Assembly (NCBI GenBank): GCA_004015825.1
Contig: SAYS01000007.1
Coordinates: 62,001 to 126,000, forward strand
Direction of reading: 5' to 3'
Source: Halovenus amylolytica
GTDB lineage: Archaea; Halobacteriota; Halobacteria; Halobacteriales; Haloarculaceae
Length of the DNA stretch: 64,000 bases
The notes under the pieces were generated by a model, which was not told where the DNA came from, made no database searches, and saw only the letters and a program-made list of their open reading frames with translations. The translations under genes were made by a program, and so were the position numbers. Positions 51,060 to 61,344 of this stretch are shown here, in pieces; the first letter of the stretch is position 1; each line of letters opens with the position of its first letter.

Positions 51060-51564
51060 CGTGTAGTACTATCAATTCATTTGATAAGAATCCACTGTGT
51101 ACCCGGACAGACGTGCCAGAGCCAGCAGGGACACGATCCCGACAAGAATCGCAAGCAAACTGCACAGACAACGAGATAATTCTGTGTCAACTGTTGCATC
51201 GTCTGGGGAACCACGTACCAGCCGCTTTTCCAGGGTTAGTCTGGACTGTTCGGTCAGTGTATGCCGTCAGCCAAATATCAGAAACTGATACCGAGAAGTG
51301 GCCTCACCGGTGATATCCTTCTCGAACGAACAACTACCTCGACGGTCAGGAGCGCCCCACTGAGACCACTTTCGTGGCCCAGAAAAAGCAGTGCGCTGGC
51401 GCCAAGAAACACTACTTCCGGAGGTTGCTGGGCTTGGGTCAATCAGACAGAGTCTATCACATCTGGCTAACGACCGCCCGCTTCGGTCGTGTCGACGGCC
51501 CAGATTATCACACACTAAAAACAGAACTCAAGATTTAACCCTTCGGTAGATCTTCGCTCAGTAG
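51060..51564. other. 505-bp intergenic region without a recognisable gene
   Basis: Short ORFs here (for example 51113-51313 and 51261-51470) lack acidic composition and any motif. The right end has TTTAAC (51533-51538), about 27 nt before the transducer ATG at 51565, which looks like its TATA box. I see no repeats or palindromes of note. It may contain decayed coding sequence. Confidence 0.45.
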
Positions 51565-53454
51565 ATGTCATCAAAGGCCGTTAGCAAGCGTCGTGGTGGA
51601 CGTTTGGGTGCCTCGATACGCGAGCTTGTCAGGTACATCCCGAGCGGAGACACGATTCCGGAGGAGTCGTGGAGCGCGCGCCACCGGAATATCCTCATAG
51701 TGCTGTTTGCGCACATTCCCTTCCTGCTGGCACTGGGGCTGTACGAAGGAACAGAGTCGACAGTGACGGGTGCGACCATTCCGGAGATTTCTGTGGCACG
51801 TGTCGTCGTCCAGCTGGCGGTTCTCACAGGGATCGGGATGTTGGCTGCGTGGCCGGGGTTCGGACGGCGGCTGCGGACGGCACTCGCCTCTGTCGGGATC
51901 GTTGTCGCATCTACGACGCTCGTCTTCTTCTCCGGGGGATTCATCGAGGCCCACTTTCATTTCTTCGTCGCCATCGTCGTGCTGGCCCTCTACGAGGACT
52001 GGCTGCCTTTCGCGCTTGGGATCGCCGTCGTCGGCGTCTCACACACAGTCTTCGGACTGATCGAACCCAGCCGGGTGTACAACCACGCAGCTGCGATGGA
52101 GAACCCGTTCGTCTGGGGCCTTATTCACGCTCTGTTCGTGGGTGCCGGCGCTGTCGCGCTGACTGCACAGTGGTACTCGACCGAACGGTCCCGGGAACAG
52201 GTCGAACAGCAACTCGCGGAGGTCGAAGCCAAGCGTGCGGAGATCGACAACCTCGAGGAAAGAAAGACCGAGCTGAAGCGAGCGAAAGCCGAGGCCGAAA
52301 AAGCACAGGAGGCTGCCCGGGCGAAACAGCAAGAGGTCGAACAGCTGAACGACCAGTTGGAATCGAAGGCCGATGCATACAGCGAGGTGATGAAACAGGC
52401 AGCTGCCGGTGATCTTACTGTCCGGGTGGATACAGAAAGCGAGAGCGAGGCCATGGTCCAGATCGGCAACTCGCTCAACACGATGATCGACGAAACCGAG
52501 GCAACACTGGAGCGGATCCAATCGTTTGCAGAAACCGTTGCAACGGCGAGTGAGGAGGCCGAAGCCGGCGTGTTAGAGATCCAGGAGGTGAGTGAAGAAG
52601 TAAGCGACTCGGTGCAACAGATTGCCGCCGGGACCGACGACCAGAATGAACTGTTTGAGAATGCCTCGGAGGAGATGACAGCGCTGTCGGCGACGATCGA
52701 AGAGGCGGCTGCCTCTGCCGACACTGTCGCGAAAAAATCCAGCGAAACTGCCAGGATCGCCGAAGAGAGCGAACAGAGGGCACAACAGGCGATCGACGAC
52801 GTGCAGGAGGTCCAGACAGCGCTGGATTCGACCGTTCGGAACATCCAGCAACTGGATAGCCAGATGGACGAGATCGGAGACATTATCGAACTGATAAGCA
52901 ACATCGCCGAACAGACGAACATGCTCGCACTGAATGCGAATATCGAAGCCGCCCGGGCCGGCGGCGGTTCGAACAACGGCGACGGATTCGCTGTCGTTGC
53001 GAACGAAGTCAAGCAACTCGCCGAGGAAACGCAGGTCGCAGCAAGTGAGATCGAACAGCTCATCGAAGAGACCCAGGCACAGACGACGACGACCGTCACC
53101 GAGGCTCGGGAAGCGAAAGAGGACATGACCGAGGGAGTCAGGGCTGTGGAAGACGTTGTCGAGACATTCGACACGGTCCGGCAGAACGCGGCGGACTCGG
53201 ATGCGGGCATCCAGGAGATCAGCGATGCGGCTGGCGACCAGGCCGACAGTGCCGAAGAAGTGGCGTCGACGATCACGGACGTCTCCGATATTAGTACGGA
53301 TATCGCCGAACAGTCTGCCAATGTCTCCGCAGCCGCAGAAGAACAGACTGCGTCTGTCTCACAGATCAGCGGCGGTGTCCAGTCACTCCGCGACCAGGCC
53401 GAACAGCTCCAGACGCTTCTCTCGGAGTTTCGTGTCTCGGGTACCACAGCGTAG
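51565..53454 (+). CDS. Methyl-accepting chemotaxis transducer with a membrane His-rich sensor (Htr8-like)
   Basis: The product has 629 residues. Residues about 40-215 form five or six membrane helices containing [25 protein letters not shown], a His-rich segment found in haloarchaeal transducers such as HtrVIII, thought to sense oxygen. A HAMP-like region (about 280-330) follows, then a long coiled coil with hairpin tip [20 protein letters not shown]. The tip has an SNNGD insertion compared with the usual EAARAGExGxGF. It signals to CheA/CheW. Ligand is an inference. Confidence 0.9.
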   Translation: MSSKAVSKRRGGRLGASIRELVRYIPSGDTIPEESWSARHRNILIVLFAHIPFLLALGLYEGTESTVTGATIPEISVARVVVQLAVLTGIGMLAAWPGFGRRLRTALASVGIVVASTTLVFFSGGFIEAHFHFFVAIVVLALYEDWLPFALGIAVVGVSHTVFGLIEPSRVYNHAAAMENPFVWGLIHALFVGAGAVALTAQWYSTERSREQVEQQLAEVEAKRAEIDNLEERKTELKRAKAEAEKAQEAARAKQQEVEQLNDQLESKADAYSEVMKQAAAGDLTVRVDTESESEAMVQIGNSLNTMIDETEATLERIQSFAETVATASEEAEAGVLEIQEVSEEVSDSVQQIAAGTDDQNELFENASEEMTALSATIEEAAASADTVAKKSSETARIAEESEQRAQQAIDDVQEVQTALDSTVRNIQQLDSQMDEIGDIIELISNIAEQTNMLALNANIEAARAGGGSNNGDGFAVVANEVKQLAEETQVAASEIEQLIEETQAQTTTTVTEAREAKEDMTEGVRAVEDVVETFDTVRQNAADSDAGIQEISDAAGDQADSAEEVASTITDVSDISTDIAEQSANVSAAAEEQTASVSQISGGVQSLRDQAEQLQTLLSEFRVSGTTA

Positions 53455-53692
53455 CTCCCGAGTTCGACGCCGGGAACCCCGAGATGGGAGCTTGCCGACG
53501 AGTCCGTTCCGCCTCGCCCGCAAGCGCCCACCAAGCACCCCAATTGCCTTGCTTTCGTCCGCATACGGGCTGACCTGTACCGCTGTGTCAGCAACAGCTT
53601 CGGCAATACTACTGTCTCCCTCGGAGAAAGAGGGTAAAACACCGATTTGAGTCTACGGCACGATTTTTATATACGATACTGAACTGTCGGGT

Positions 53693-55441
53693 ATGGTAGA
53701 TCGGAGACGATACCTCGAACTCTGTGCGGCTGGCAGCAGCCTCGCACTGGCTGGCTGTCTGTCGAACGTCGACCTCGGTGACAGTGGGGGGACAGAGGAA
53801 GACGACCCCGAAAAGATCGACGACTGGCAGTACGACCCCGATGAAAGCAGCCTGGTTCCCAACACCAGCCACTCACCGAACATGTCGAGTGGGTCCAGAA
53901 GTACCACTGCCTCGGCAGACGATGCGATGGAAAGCGGTGACTCCATCGGGCTCGCTGCCGGCGGTGCGGCAGACGTCGGCACCTTCCGGCGGAACGTCCA
54001 CGAGGGGTATCTCCCCATCCCGGAGACGATGGCCACCGAAGGACTCTTTCACGACTACTACTTCGATACGGGCGGTGACGGGAGCTGTACCTCGCTTTTC
54101 TGTCCGACCTACACCCCTGCAGTCACAGAGGATCCGCTCTCGGACGAGACTGAGCGATACCTGAGCGTCGGCCTCGACTCCGGGCTCGCCACCTCGGAGT
54201 TCGACCGGCCGCCGCTGAATCTCGTCATCGTCCTCGATATCTCCGGCTCGATGGGCGCCAGCTTCGACGAGTACTACTACGACAAGTTCGGCAACAAACA
54301 GCGCATCGAGGGGGAGACGGATCGACCCAAGATCGAGGTCGCGACGGACGTACTCGCGGATCTGACCGAACAGCTCCGACCGGAAGATCGGCTCGGTGTC
54401 GTCCTCTTCAACAGTGACGCCGAGGTGGCGAAACCGCTCCGGGACGTCGAGCGAACAGACATGAACGCGATCAGAGAGCACATCCGCGAGGATATCGAGG
54501 CCGGCGGCGGGACGAACATCTCCGCGGGGATGGACGAGGCAGAAAAGCTGCTCGACGAGGTCGTCGAAGAGCGAACCGAGTACGAGAACCGCTCGATCCT
54601 GCTAACCGACGCCCAGATCAACCACGGCGAGACCGAGGGAGAGAAGTTGCAGTCCACTCTGAAGGATCGGGCGGAAAAGGGGATGCATACCTCGGTGATC
54701 GGCGTCGGCGTGGATTTCAACGCGGAGTTGATCGACCAGCTCACGGCCGTCCGCGGCGCGAACTACTACAGTGTCTACTCTGCCGACCAGTTCGAACAGC
54801 GCCTCGTCGAGGAGTTCGAATACATGGTGACGCCGCTGGTCTACGATCTCTCCCTGGAGTTGAACGCGGAGGGCTACGAGATCAAACAGGTGTACGGCTC
54901 GACAGCAGCGGAGGAGGCCACGGGCGAGCTAATGTACGTCAACACACTGTTTCCCTCGCCATCCGAGGGCGACAAGGCCAAAGGCGGCGTCGTACTCGTC
55001 GAAGTCGAACAGACCGGAAGCTCGGATGGGGAGATGGAGCTGGTCGCCTCCTGGGAGCGCCGGAGTGGGCTCTCCGAGTCCACGACGGAGCAGATCACGT
55101 TCCCGGAAGAGAAGCAGTGGGGCAACACCGCCATCCGGAAGGCGGTTCTGCTTGCACGCTATGCTGACGTGCTGAAAGAGTGGACCGTCACCGAGCGACC
55201 GCTCCCCGAAGCAGAGGTCTACCCAGAGCGGTCGGAGTCGGGCGAGGAGATGGGTGTCGAGCCGCCAGCCGCCGAACTCACACAGTGGGAACTCCAGTCC
55301 AAGCCGCTCCGCCTCTCCCCGGAGATGGCAGACCGACTCGCGCAGTTCCGTAGCCACTTCGAACGCGAAGCCGACGCCATCGGTGACGAGACACTGGACC
55401 AGGAGCTGGAACTGCTGGACGAAATCCTGGCTGCCGAGTAG
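53693..55441 (+). CDS. Tat-exported VWA-domain lipoprotein
   Basis: The product has 582 residues. Start RRRYLELCAAGSSLALAGC is a Tat/lipobox signal (Cys22). After a Ser/Asp-rich linker comes a von Willebrand A domain whose MIDAS motif is VIVLDISGSMGAS (DxSxS) near 182, with the later Thr and Asp in GGTNISAG and LTDAQINHG. This is the YfbK/CaMBP-like layout with a C-terminal helical region of about 150 residues. Function unknown; surface protein binding divalent metal and a protein ligand. Confidence 0.88.
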   Translation: MVDRRRYLELCAAGSSLALAGCLSNVDLGDSGGTEEDDPEKIDDWQYDPDESSLVPNTSHSPNMSSGSRSTTASADDAMESGDSIGLAAGGAADVGTFRRNVHEGYLPIPETMATEGLFHDYYFDTGGDGSCTSLFCPTYTPAVTEDPLSDETERYLSVGLDSGLATSEFDRPPLNLVIVLDISGSMGASFDEYYYDKFGNKQRIEGETDRPKIEVATDVLADLTEQLRPEDRLGVVLFNSDAEVAKPLRDVERTDMNAIREHIREDIEAGGGTNISAGMDEAEKLLDEVVEERTEYENRSILLTDAQINHGETEGEKLQSTLKDRAEKGMHTSVIGVGVDFNAELIDQLTAVRGANYYSVYSADQFEQRLVEEFEYMVTPLVYDLSLELNAEGYEIKQVYGSTAAEEATGELMYVNTLFPSPSEGDKAKGGVVLVEVEQTGSSDGEMELVASWERRSGLSESTTEQITFPEEKQWGNTAIRKAVLLARYADVLKEWTVTERPLPEAEVYPERSESGEEMGVEPPAAELTQWELQSKPLRLSPEMADRLAQFRSHFEREADAIGDETLDQELELLDEILAAE

Positions 55442-55557
55442 TTGGGACGCCACAAGACCTGCAACCGGCTGTCGCATCGGCAGCGGTTTCCGTGGGATGC
55501 AAAGAGCGACACTGACCGACCCCCCAGTTCTTTCCCGAAGAGCAGTTTAGAGGAGGT

Positions 55558-55728
55558 ATGGAGCTGCAACGACTCGCCGGACTCACACTGGCTGTCGCCG
55601 GGCTGGTCGGCTACGTCGCCGGGATTTACACCGCCTATCCCGGCCGATCGTTTTCGATCACGGCTGTCATGGTCGGGATCACACTCGCCGCGATCAGTCG
55701 AGAGCGGGCATCAGAGGCGGTCGTATGA
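55558..55728 (+). CDS. Small two-helix membrane protein, partner of CorA
   Basis: The product has 56 residues, starting at ATG 55558 with a strong SD (AGGAGG) 2 nt upstream. Two hydrophobic segments, RLAGLTLAVAGLVGYVAGIY (about 5-24) and ITAVMVGITLAAI, separated by a short polar loop, end in a charged tail. Its stop overlaps the CorA start by 4 bp (ATGA), so it is translated with CorA. Such short genes are often skipped. It may be a CorA regulator or accessory subunit; no family is recognised. Confidence 0.7.
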   Translation: MELQRLAGLTLAVAGLVGYVAGIYTAYPGRSFSITAVMVGITLAAISRERASEAVV

Positions 55729-56708
55729 GCCTCACAGCCACGGTCTACACGACCGACGGGATCGAGCGCCACCAGGATCTCGCTGTCGCGACGACATCGG
55801 GGGAGAGCTGGGGGCAGAGCCGGGACGACGAGTCGACCGAACTGCAAACTCTCAGAGATCGCTTCGAGATCCACCAGCTCGCAATCGAGGACATCGTCGG
55901 CGAGCAGACACGCCCGAAAACAGAGGAGTACGAGACACACACCTTCGTCCTGATGAAGACCACGGAGCTGAGCCAGCGCGAGGAGATCGAGTTCAAAAAG
56001 GAAGTTCGGACACACCCTGTCGGCTTCTTCATCGGCGAGGACTGGCTCGTGACACTCTCGCCGACAGACGTCGAGGTCGTCGATTCCACGCCGACGACGT
56101 GGGCAGCCCACGAGGAGCGGATACTGGAACGCGGCACCGACTTTCTCGCCTATCGGCTCATCGACGCCATCGTCGACGACTACTTCGCCGTCCTCGACGA
56201 GATCGAAGACAATATCGAAACCGTCGAGGAGCGCGTCCTCGCCGACCCCGATCCGCACATGCTGGAAGATCTGAACGACGTCCGGCGTGATCTACTCGCC
56301 TTCCGGAAGGTTGCCTGGCCCGCCCGCGAATCGATCTCCTATCTCTCCCGGGGCGATATCCCACAGGTCGCCGACGAGAACGAGAAATACTTCCGGGACG
56401 TCTACGACCACCTCGTCCAGGTCGTCGACCTGATCGAGACCTACCGCGATCTGACGGGTGGCTCGCGGGATATCTACCTGAACGCGGTCTCCCAGTCGAC
56501 GAACGAGGTGATGAAAACGCTGACCGTGGTCGCGACGATATTCATTCCACTGACGTTCATCGCCGGCGTCTACGGGATGAACTTCGCCGACACACCGTTT
56601 GCCATGCCCGAGCTGTCCTGGACGTACGGCTACCCGGCGACGCTGGTCGGAATGGCGCTCGTCGGGGGGATCATGCTACTCCATTTCCGCCGGCAGGACT
56701 GGCTCTAG
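55725..56708 (+). CDS. corA: CorA-type magnesium/cobalt transporter
   Basis: The product has 327 residues. The cytoplasmic N-terminal domain is followed by two C-terminal membrane helices. The signature YGMNF sits at the end of helix 1 (near 284) and forms the selectivity filter, followed by the acidic MPELSW loop. The stalk helix VEERVLADPDPHMLEDLNDVRRDLLAFRK is as expected. Homopentameric Mg2+ channel of the membrane. It is translationally coupled to the 56-residue membrane protein upstream. Confidence 0.94.
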   Translation: MSLTATVYTTDGIERHQDLAVATTSGESWGQSRDDESTELQTLRDRFEIHQLAIEDIVGEQTRPKTEEYETHTFVLMKTTELSQREEIEFKKEVRTHPVGFFIGEDWLVTLSPTDVEVVDSTPTTWAAHEERILERGTDFLAYRLIDAIVDDYFAVLDEIEDNIETVEERVLADPDPHMLEDLNDVRRDLLAFRKVAWPARESISYLSRGDIPQVADENEKYFRDVYDHLVQVVDLIETYRDLTGGSRDIYLNAVSQSTNEVMKTLTVVATIFIPLTFIAGVYGMNFADTPFAMPELSWTYGYPATLVGMALVGGIMLLHFRRQDWL

Positions 56709-56989
56709 TCCGCGTAGACGACGACTTCACCCGAAGCGTGCACTGTGATCGGATAGCCGGCGAATTGGAACGAGACCGAGCCCGCTACCTGCCTGTTTCC
56801 GGCAGTGTGCGTGAATACCGCTTCGAGTGCATCGGGGTCGATGTGATCGTACAGCGGCGGAAGCTCGACCAGATCAGCATCCGTTACCTCGGCAACCGCT
56901 TCGAGAACGGTCATATTCACGTCGGTATCCCCGTCCCAGTCGTGGTGAAGCCGGCAGGCCACCTGTGGCTCCGGCACAGTTGTTGTCAT
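56705..56989 (-). CDS. HalOD1 output-domain protein
   Basis: The product has 94 residues from ATG 56989 (MTTTVPEPQVACRLHHDW). VLEAVAEVTDADLVELPPLYDHIDPDALEAVF (landmark), then VSFQFAGYPITVHASGEVVVY, matches HalOD1, the small haloarchaeal output domain commonly fused to receivers, here as a stand-alone protein. Likely takes part in signalling with the HTH_10 regulator 89 bp upstream on the same strand. Stop overlaps the CorA stop. Confidence 0.85.
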   Translation of the reverse strand: MTTTVPEPQVACRLHHDWDGDTDVNMTVLEAVAEVTDADLVELPPLYDHIDPDALEAVFTHTAGNRQVAGSVSFQFAGYPITVHASGEVVVYAD

Positions 56990-57077
56990 AAGTAGAGTGA
57001 ATAGACACCACATCTTTACCGTGACTGGTACGCATCAGGTGCTGGCACGGCTGCCCTTCTAGACATCTAGATATCAC

Positions 57078-60000
57078 TCAGACCGAATCGAGGACGGCGG
57101 AGAGGACTTTCCGTTCGGCGGCCCGGAGGTGGTGTGAGAACGTCGACGAGGCGATATCGCGCGTGGCTGCCAGTTCTTCGCGCGTGCTCGTCCGTGGCCA
57201 CTCGTAGAACCCACCGTACAGTGCCGTCTGGAGTGCATCGAACTGTTTCTCGGTGAGATCCTCGAGGAGTCGGTCACGGAACGTACTCTGCGTATCGACC
57301 GGGTCGGTCCCGTCACGCCGCGCCTGGAGCTCTGTCTGGGGGTAGTCGGCCTGGACTGCTTCGACGACCGGCCGGACCGCCCCGGAGAGCACCGTCGAGA
57401 CAGTCGTCACCTCGTTTTCGACCGACAGCGACCGGAGCCGGACCCCGTTGGCCCGCAGGCTCCGAACGAGCCGTGGCGTTTCGAGGGTGATCTGGTACAG
57501 CGCCGTCTCCTCGGTGCCAGTCAGCCGCTGGCTGTCGACGACGAACGTGAGTTCGGCAAGCGCCGTGTCGACTGCGTCCTCCGGTCGCTGTGGAAAGCGC
57601 ACGAAGGTTCGAATCGTCCCGGACTCGCCGGCGATCGCACCGGCAAGTTCGATATCGACCCCCAGCGCTGTCGCGAGCTGGTTCGAGAACAGCCGCTCGT
57701 CGGAGATCAGCAGCTCGATTTCGGTGCGTCTGCCGTCGTCGAGTGTTTCGCCGTCGTTCAGATTCGCCACGGCGTAGCCGATCGCGTCACCGAGTTCGCC
57801 GAGGACGGCCTGTTCGCGCTCGTCGAAGAGATCCGGGGCCGTTCCGTGGATCACCAGCACGCTCTCGACGTGGTCTCGCACGACGATCGGAACGACAGCG
57901 ACGGAGCGATAGGCCTGGTTGAGCACGTCACGACGGTGAGGTTTCCACATCGGCTGTTCGAGAATACGCTGGGCAACCTGGACAGTGCCGTCGCGCATGG
58001 CAGTTTCGACCATCTCGGTGAGTGGTGCTATCCCGTCGCCGGAGCCCAGATACTCCGCGTACTCCGGATCCAGCTCGGCCCACTGACGGAGTTCGGGCTG
58101 TCCGGTCGACTCGTCCCGGTCGCCGATCCAGGCAAACGAGTACTCGGTCCCGGTCGCGATTTGCTCACAGACACGCTGCTCGATCTCACTCCGGGACGTC
58201 GACTGGATGACCGCCGCCGTCGTCTCGCGGATGATCGTATTCAGCCGGTTTAGCTGTTCGAACTGTTCGTTCTGTCGCTGTAGCGCCCGGTCGCGCTCGC
58301 GGAGTCGCTGTTCACGGTCGGCCCGGTCCAGGGCAGCATCCAGCGTTTCCTGGATCAGGTGGGCGGCTTCCCGCTTCGTCGCCGAAAGCGTCGAGGGGGT
58401 CGCCGTACCGGTCAGGAGCACCCCGTGGTTACCGATCGGGAGGACGAAGGCCGACTGAAGCGGGAGATCGGCCGGCTGGCCGTCGTAATCGGTGCGCTCC
58501 GGGAAAAACACCGGCTCACCCTCGACGAACGCGGACCAGAGGTAGCCGCTGTCTCTGGTCACAGCGGCTGGTTCGTCGAGTGCAGCATCGATGGCCGCGG
58601 ACCACTCAAGCGGAACGAGACTGTCGGTGCCGTCGAACCGGTACATCACAGTCCCGTCGAAGCCGAGCAACTCGTCCATCGTCTCGGCAGCGATCCCCGC
58701 GATCGCCTCCCGGTTTTCCGTTCGAGCCATCGCCTGCGTCCGTTCGTGAAGCATCTTCAGTGTCTGTGCTTCCTGATACCGTTCGGTGATGTCCTTGATA
58801 ATAGCCAGCACGCCCCACTCCTCACTGTCGGCGACCGACAGCGGTGCCGCGTTGATCGAGAGCCAGCGCTGCTGGCCGAAGCCATTCTCGATCCCGTGTT
58901 CGACGTTGTACACTGGCTCGCCAGTTTCGATCACCTGTGCGAACGGAAGCTGTTCGTCCGGAATCGGTTCGCCGTTCTCGTCGACGATTTCCCACGCCGG
59001 TTGGTCGTAGGTCCGGCCGGCAATTTCGGACGCTTCGAGTTCAAAGATCTCTTCGGCACGGTCGTTGGCCCGCTGGATGGTCCCATCCGAATCGAGGATC
59101 GTGATCCCGACGGGACTGGTGTCGAGAACTTTTTCGAACTGCTGGCGTTCTCTCCGGAGTTCACGTTCGCGCTCGGTCCGTTCGTGGTTCCGGAGTGCCC
59201 GATGGACGATGTCGGCAACGTCGCTCGCGAACTCGATCTCGTCGTCGGTCCACTCCCGGGGCCCGCCGAGGTGTTCGTGACAGATCACGCCGACGACCGC
59301 TCCCTCGGAGCGGAGTGTCCCGTCGAGCAAGGCACCGACATCGTGGGTTTCGAGGAAGTCGGTTAGCTCGGCCGTGCGGGGGTCAGATCGTGCGTCGACC
59401 GCGTCGATCGCCCGGTGTGTTTCGAGCGCTTCGAAGTAGGCGGGGTACTCCGAAGTCGCTAGCTCTATGCCATCCGTGTGGTCACCGCTCTCCCGGTCGT
59501 AGTTGTCGACACAGGTGAGCTGTTCGTCATTCTCCTCGGCCAACCAGACGTTGACACGGTCGACGTCGAGAACAGCTGCCGCAGTCTCGGTTATCCGCTG
59601 TAACGCCCGGTCGAGATCACCGTTCGTTACCGCCTCGTCGGTCGCGAGATCGACCAGCGTCTGTTGCTGACGCCGTCTGCGCTGACGGCGGTTGTACTCT
59701 TCTGTGATATCGGTCGCGAAACCGGCGATCCGCACGACCGTTCCGGAGTCGTCGACGATCGGCTCACCGCGGACACGCATCCGCCGTTGATACCCCTCGG
59801 CTTCGTTGACACAGACCTCGACATCGGTCGGCTCGCCTGCAGAGAGCCTCGCCATCGTCTCCCGAACGAGTTCACGGTCGTCGGGATGGATCGCCTGCAG
59901 GAAGTCGGTCGGATCGTCAGCGAGATTCCTGGTCGGCCGTCCAAGGACCGCCTCGTAGGCGGAACTGGCAAACAGGGCTTCACTCCAGTCGCCGGTGAAG

Positions 60001-60473
60001 ACGTAAAACAGGCGGTTCGTTTCTTCCGCGAGTTCCAGCATCCGCTGTTCGGCGCGATTGCTCCGGTACTGCCGGACAGCTGTCTGGATCCGATCGACGA
60101 GCAGCTCGGACGGGTCGGCGGCAGCGTCTGTCGAGACGTAATCTGTCACGCCGGCAGTGATCGCGGCGCTTGCGACTGCCTCTGAGCCGCTGTCGGTTAC
60201 CAGCATAAACGGCAGGTCGGGATCGATCTGGCGGACAGCCTCGAGGAACTCGACACCGTTTGTGTCCGGCAGTTCGTAGGCCGAAAGAACACAGTCGAAC
60301 TCCCCACGGTCGACGTGTTCGAGGCCGGCACTGGCAGTCGAGACCGTCTCGACGGTGAGTTGCTCGCCGGTTCGTTGTAGATCGCTCACGATCGAATCGG
60401 TGAAACCGCCATCGACGAAGAGAACGTGTACATCGGTGCCCGAATCGGCGGGCTGTACTGATCTAGTTGTCAT
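57078..60473 (-). CDS. Large multi-domain sensor/transcription regulator (pseudo-receiver, PAS, GAF, HTH_10; Bat-like)
   Basis: The product has 1131 residues. Residues 15-130 are receiver-like but have Ala65 (SAYELP) where the phospho-accepting Asp normally stands, and VDGG in place of the usual paired acidic residues, so this is a pseudo-receiver. Then PAS (about 150-270), GAF (about 285-430), PAS (about 450-560), GAF (about 575-705) and another GAF (about 740-890). The end has a Bat-type linker and HTH_10 (LTEKQFDALQTALYGGFYEW). Likely senses small ligands or redox and acts at promoters. It is soluble; its targets are unknown. Confidence 0.9.
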   Translation of the reverse strand: MTTRSVQPADSGTDVHVLFVDGGFTDSIVSDLQRTGEQLTVETVSTASAGLEHVDRGEFDCVLSAYELPDTNGVEFLEAVRQIDPDLPFMLVTDSGSEAVASAAITAGVTDYVSTDAAADPSELLVDRIQTAVRQYRSNRAEQRMLELAEETNRLFYVFTGDWSEALFASSAYEAVLGRPTRNLADDPTDFLQAIHPDDRELVRETMARLSAGEPTDVEVCVNEAEGYQRRMRVRGEPIVDDSGTVVRIAGFATDITEEYNRRQRRRRQQQTLVDLATDEAVTNGDLDRALQRITETAAAVLDVDRVNVWLAEENDEQLTCVDNYDRESGDHTDGIELATSEYPAYFEALETHRAIDAVDARSDPRTAELTDFLETHDVGALLDGTLRSEGAVVGVICHEHLGGPREWTDDEIEFASDVADIVHRALRNHERTERERELRRERQQFEKVLDTSPVGITILDSDGTIQRANDRAEEIFELEASEIAGRTYDQPAWEIVDENGEPIPDEQLPFAQVIETGEPVYNVEHGIENGFGQQRWLSINAAPLSVADSEEWGVLAIIKDITERYQEAQTLKMLHERTQAMARTENREAIAGIAAETMDELLGFDGTVMYRFDGTDSLVPLEWSAAIDAALDEPAAVTRDSGYLWSAFVEGEPVFFPERTDYDGQPADLPLQSAFVLPIGNHGVLLTGTATPSTLSATKREAAHLIQETLDAALDRADREQRLRERDRALQRQNEQFEQLNRLNTIIRETTAAVIQSTSRSEIEQRVCEQIATGTEYSFAWIGDRDESTGQPELRQWAELDPEYAEYLGSGDGIAPLTEMVETAMRDGTVQVAQRILEQPMWKPHRRDVLNQAYRSVAVVPIVVRDHVESVLVIHGTAPDLFDEREQAVLGELGDAIGYAVANLNDGETLDDGRRTEIELLISDERLFSNQLATALGVDIELAGAIAGESGTIRTFVRFPQRPEDAVDTALAELTFVVDSQRLTGTEETALYQITLETPRLVRSLRANGVRLRSLSVENEVTTVSTVLSGAVRPVVEAVQADYPQTELQARRDGTDPVDTQSTFRDRLLEDLTEKQFDALQTALYGGFYEWPRTSTREELAATRDIASSTFSHHLRAAERKVLSAVLDSV

Positions 60474-60767
60474 GATAACACTCGACTGGTACGGACGTCC
60501 CCACTAGCCACAAACACGGATCGACTCCAGCGAAACGGACGAGCACGCAACTGTCGTTCGAGTCCGTTCACGAGTTTCGTTAAAATAGACAGGAGCCCAG
60601 GCCATAAATAATCATTGCGACAGCATGTGAGAGACACCATGTGGCTGCCCGACCCACGACCGTCTGGGGAGACAGCCGCCGACTGTGAAACCCACGCTGT
60701 CGCCCACATATTGGAAGTCTAACAGATCGAAAAATGGATAGGCTGGTCGGGCAAACAGTTAGATACA

Positions 60768-61331
60768 ATGTCATTTCTAGCCATCTGGGAGTCCGTCGAG
60801 AACGCGGACTGGATGCACCTCTCCGAGGACGAGGAGGTGCTGTGGACGGGTCGCCCGTCGTTGCATACGATTCTGGTTGCCATGGTCGGCGGGGTACTCG
60901 TCGCGATCGTGGGGATCGCAGCGACCGTCTTGCTGAGCCGGGCGATCGAGAGTCGGAACCTCCCCGCGCTGCTTGGCTACCTGCCACTCGTTCTCACAGT
61001 TGCGGGCATCGTCTGGGCCGCGATCGCCTACCTCAACTGGGTGCGCCTCCTGTACGTGATCACCAGTTCGGAGATCTACGTCAAGTACGGACTCCTCTCC
61101 CGGGATGTGACACAGATCAGGCTCAGCCGGATCCAGAACACCACCTTCGAGCAGTCGATCCTCCAGCGGTTGCTGGGATACGGTGACGTCCGGATCTACA
61201 CGGCGGGCAGTGGAACCGAGGACCTCCTCTTCGACGACGTCCCGGATCCCGAGACGGTCACACAGTTGTTGTCGGACGTGATGGGATCGGAGAACACGAA
61301 CGAACGACGCCAACAGGATCCGTTACAATGA
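60768..61331 (+). CDS. PH-domain (bPH2/DUF304) membrane protein
   Basis: The product has 187 residues. EDEEVLWTGRPSLHTI is followed by two membrane helices (about 35-58 and 68-90) and a C-terminal bPH2-like barrel, LYVITSSEIYVKYGLLSRDVTQIRLSRIQNTTFEQSILQRLLGYGDVRIYTAG (landmark). The VTQIRLSRIQNT phrase is the family hallmark. Function unknown; perhaps membrane stress response. It is separated from the large regulator by 294 bp with no gene visible. Confidence 0.88.
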   Translation: MSFLAIWESVENADWMHLSEDEEVLWTGRPSLHTILVAMVGGVLVAIVGIAATVLLSRAIESRNLPALLGYLPLVLTVAGIVWAAIAYLNWVRLLYVITSSEIYVKYGLLSRDVTQIRLSRIQNTTFEQSILQRLLGYGDVRIYTAGSGTEDLLFDDVPDPETVTQLLSDVMGSENTNERRQQDPLQ

Positions 61332-61344
61332 GACTGCATGTCCC

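Noticed and set aside
51097..51470. Several short open frames between the membrane protein and the transducer
   Set aside because: No haloarchaeal amino-acid bias, no promoter spacing that fits, and no recognisable family.
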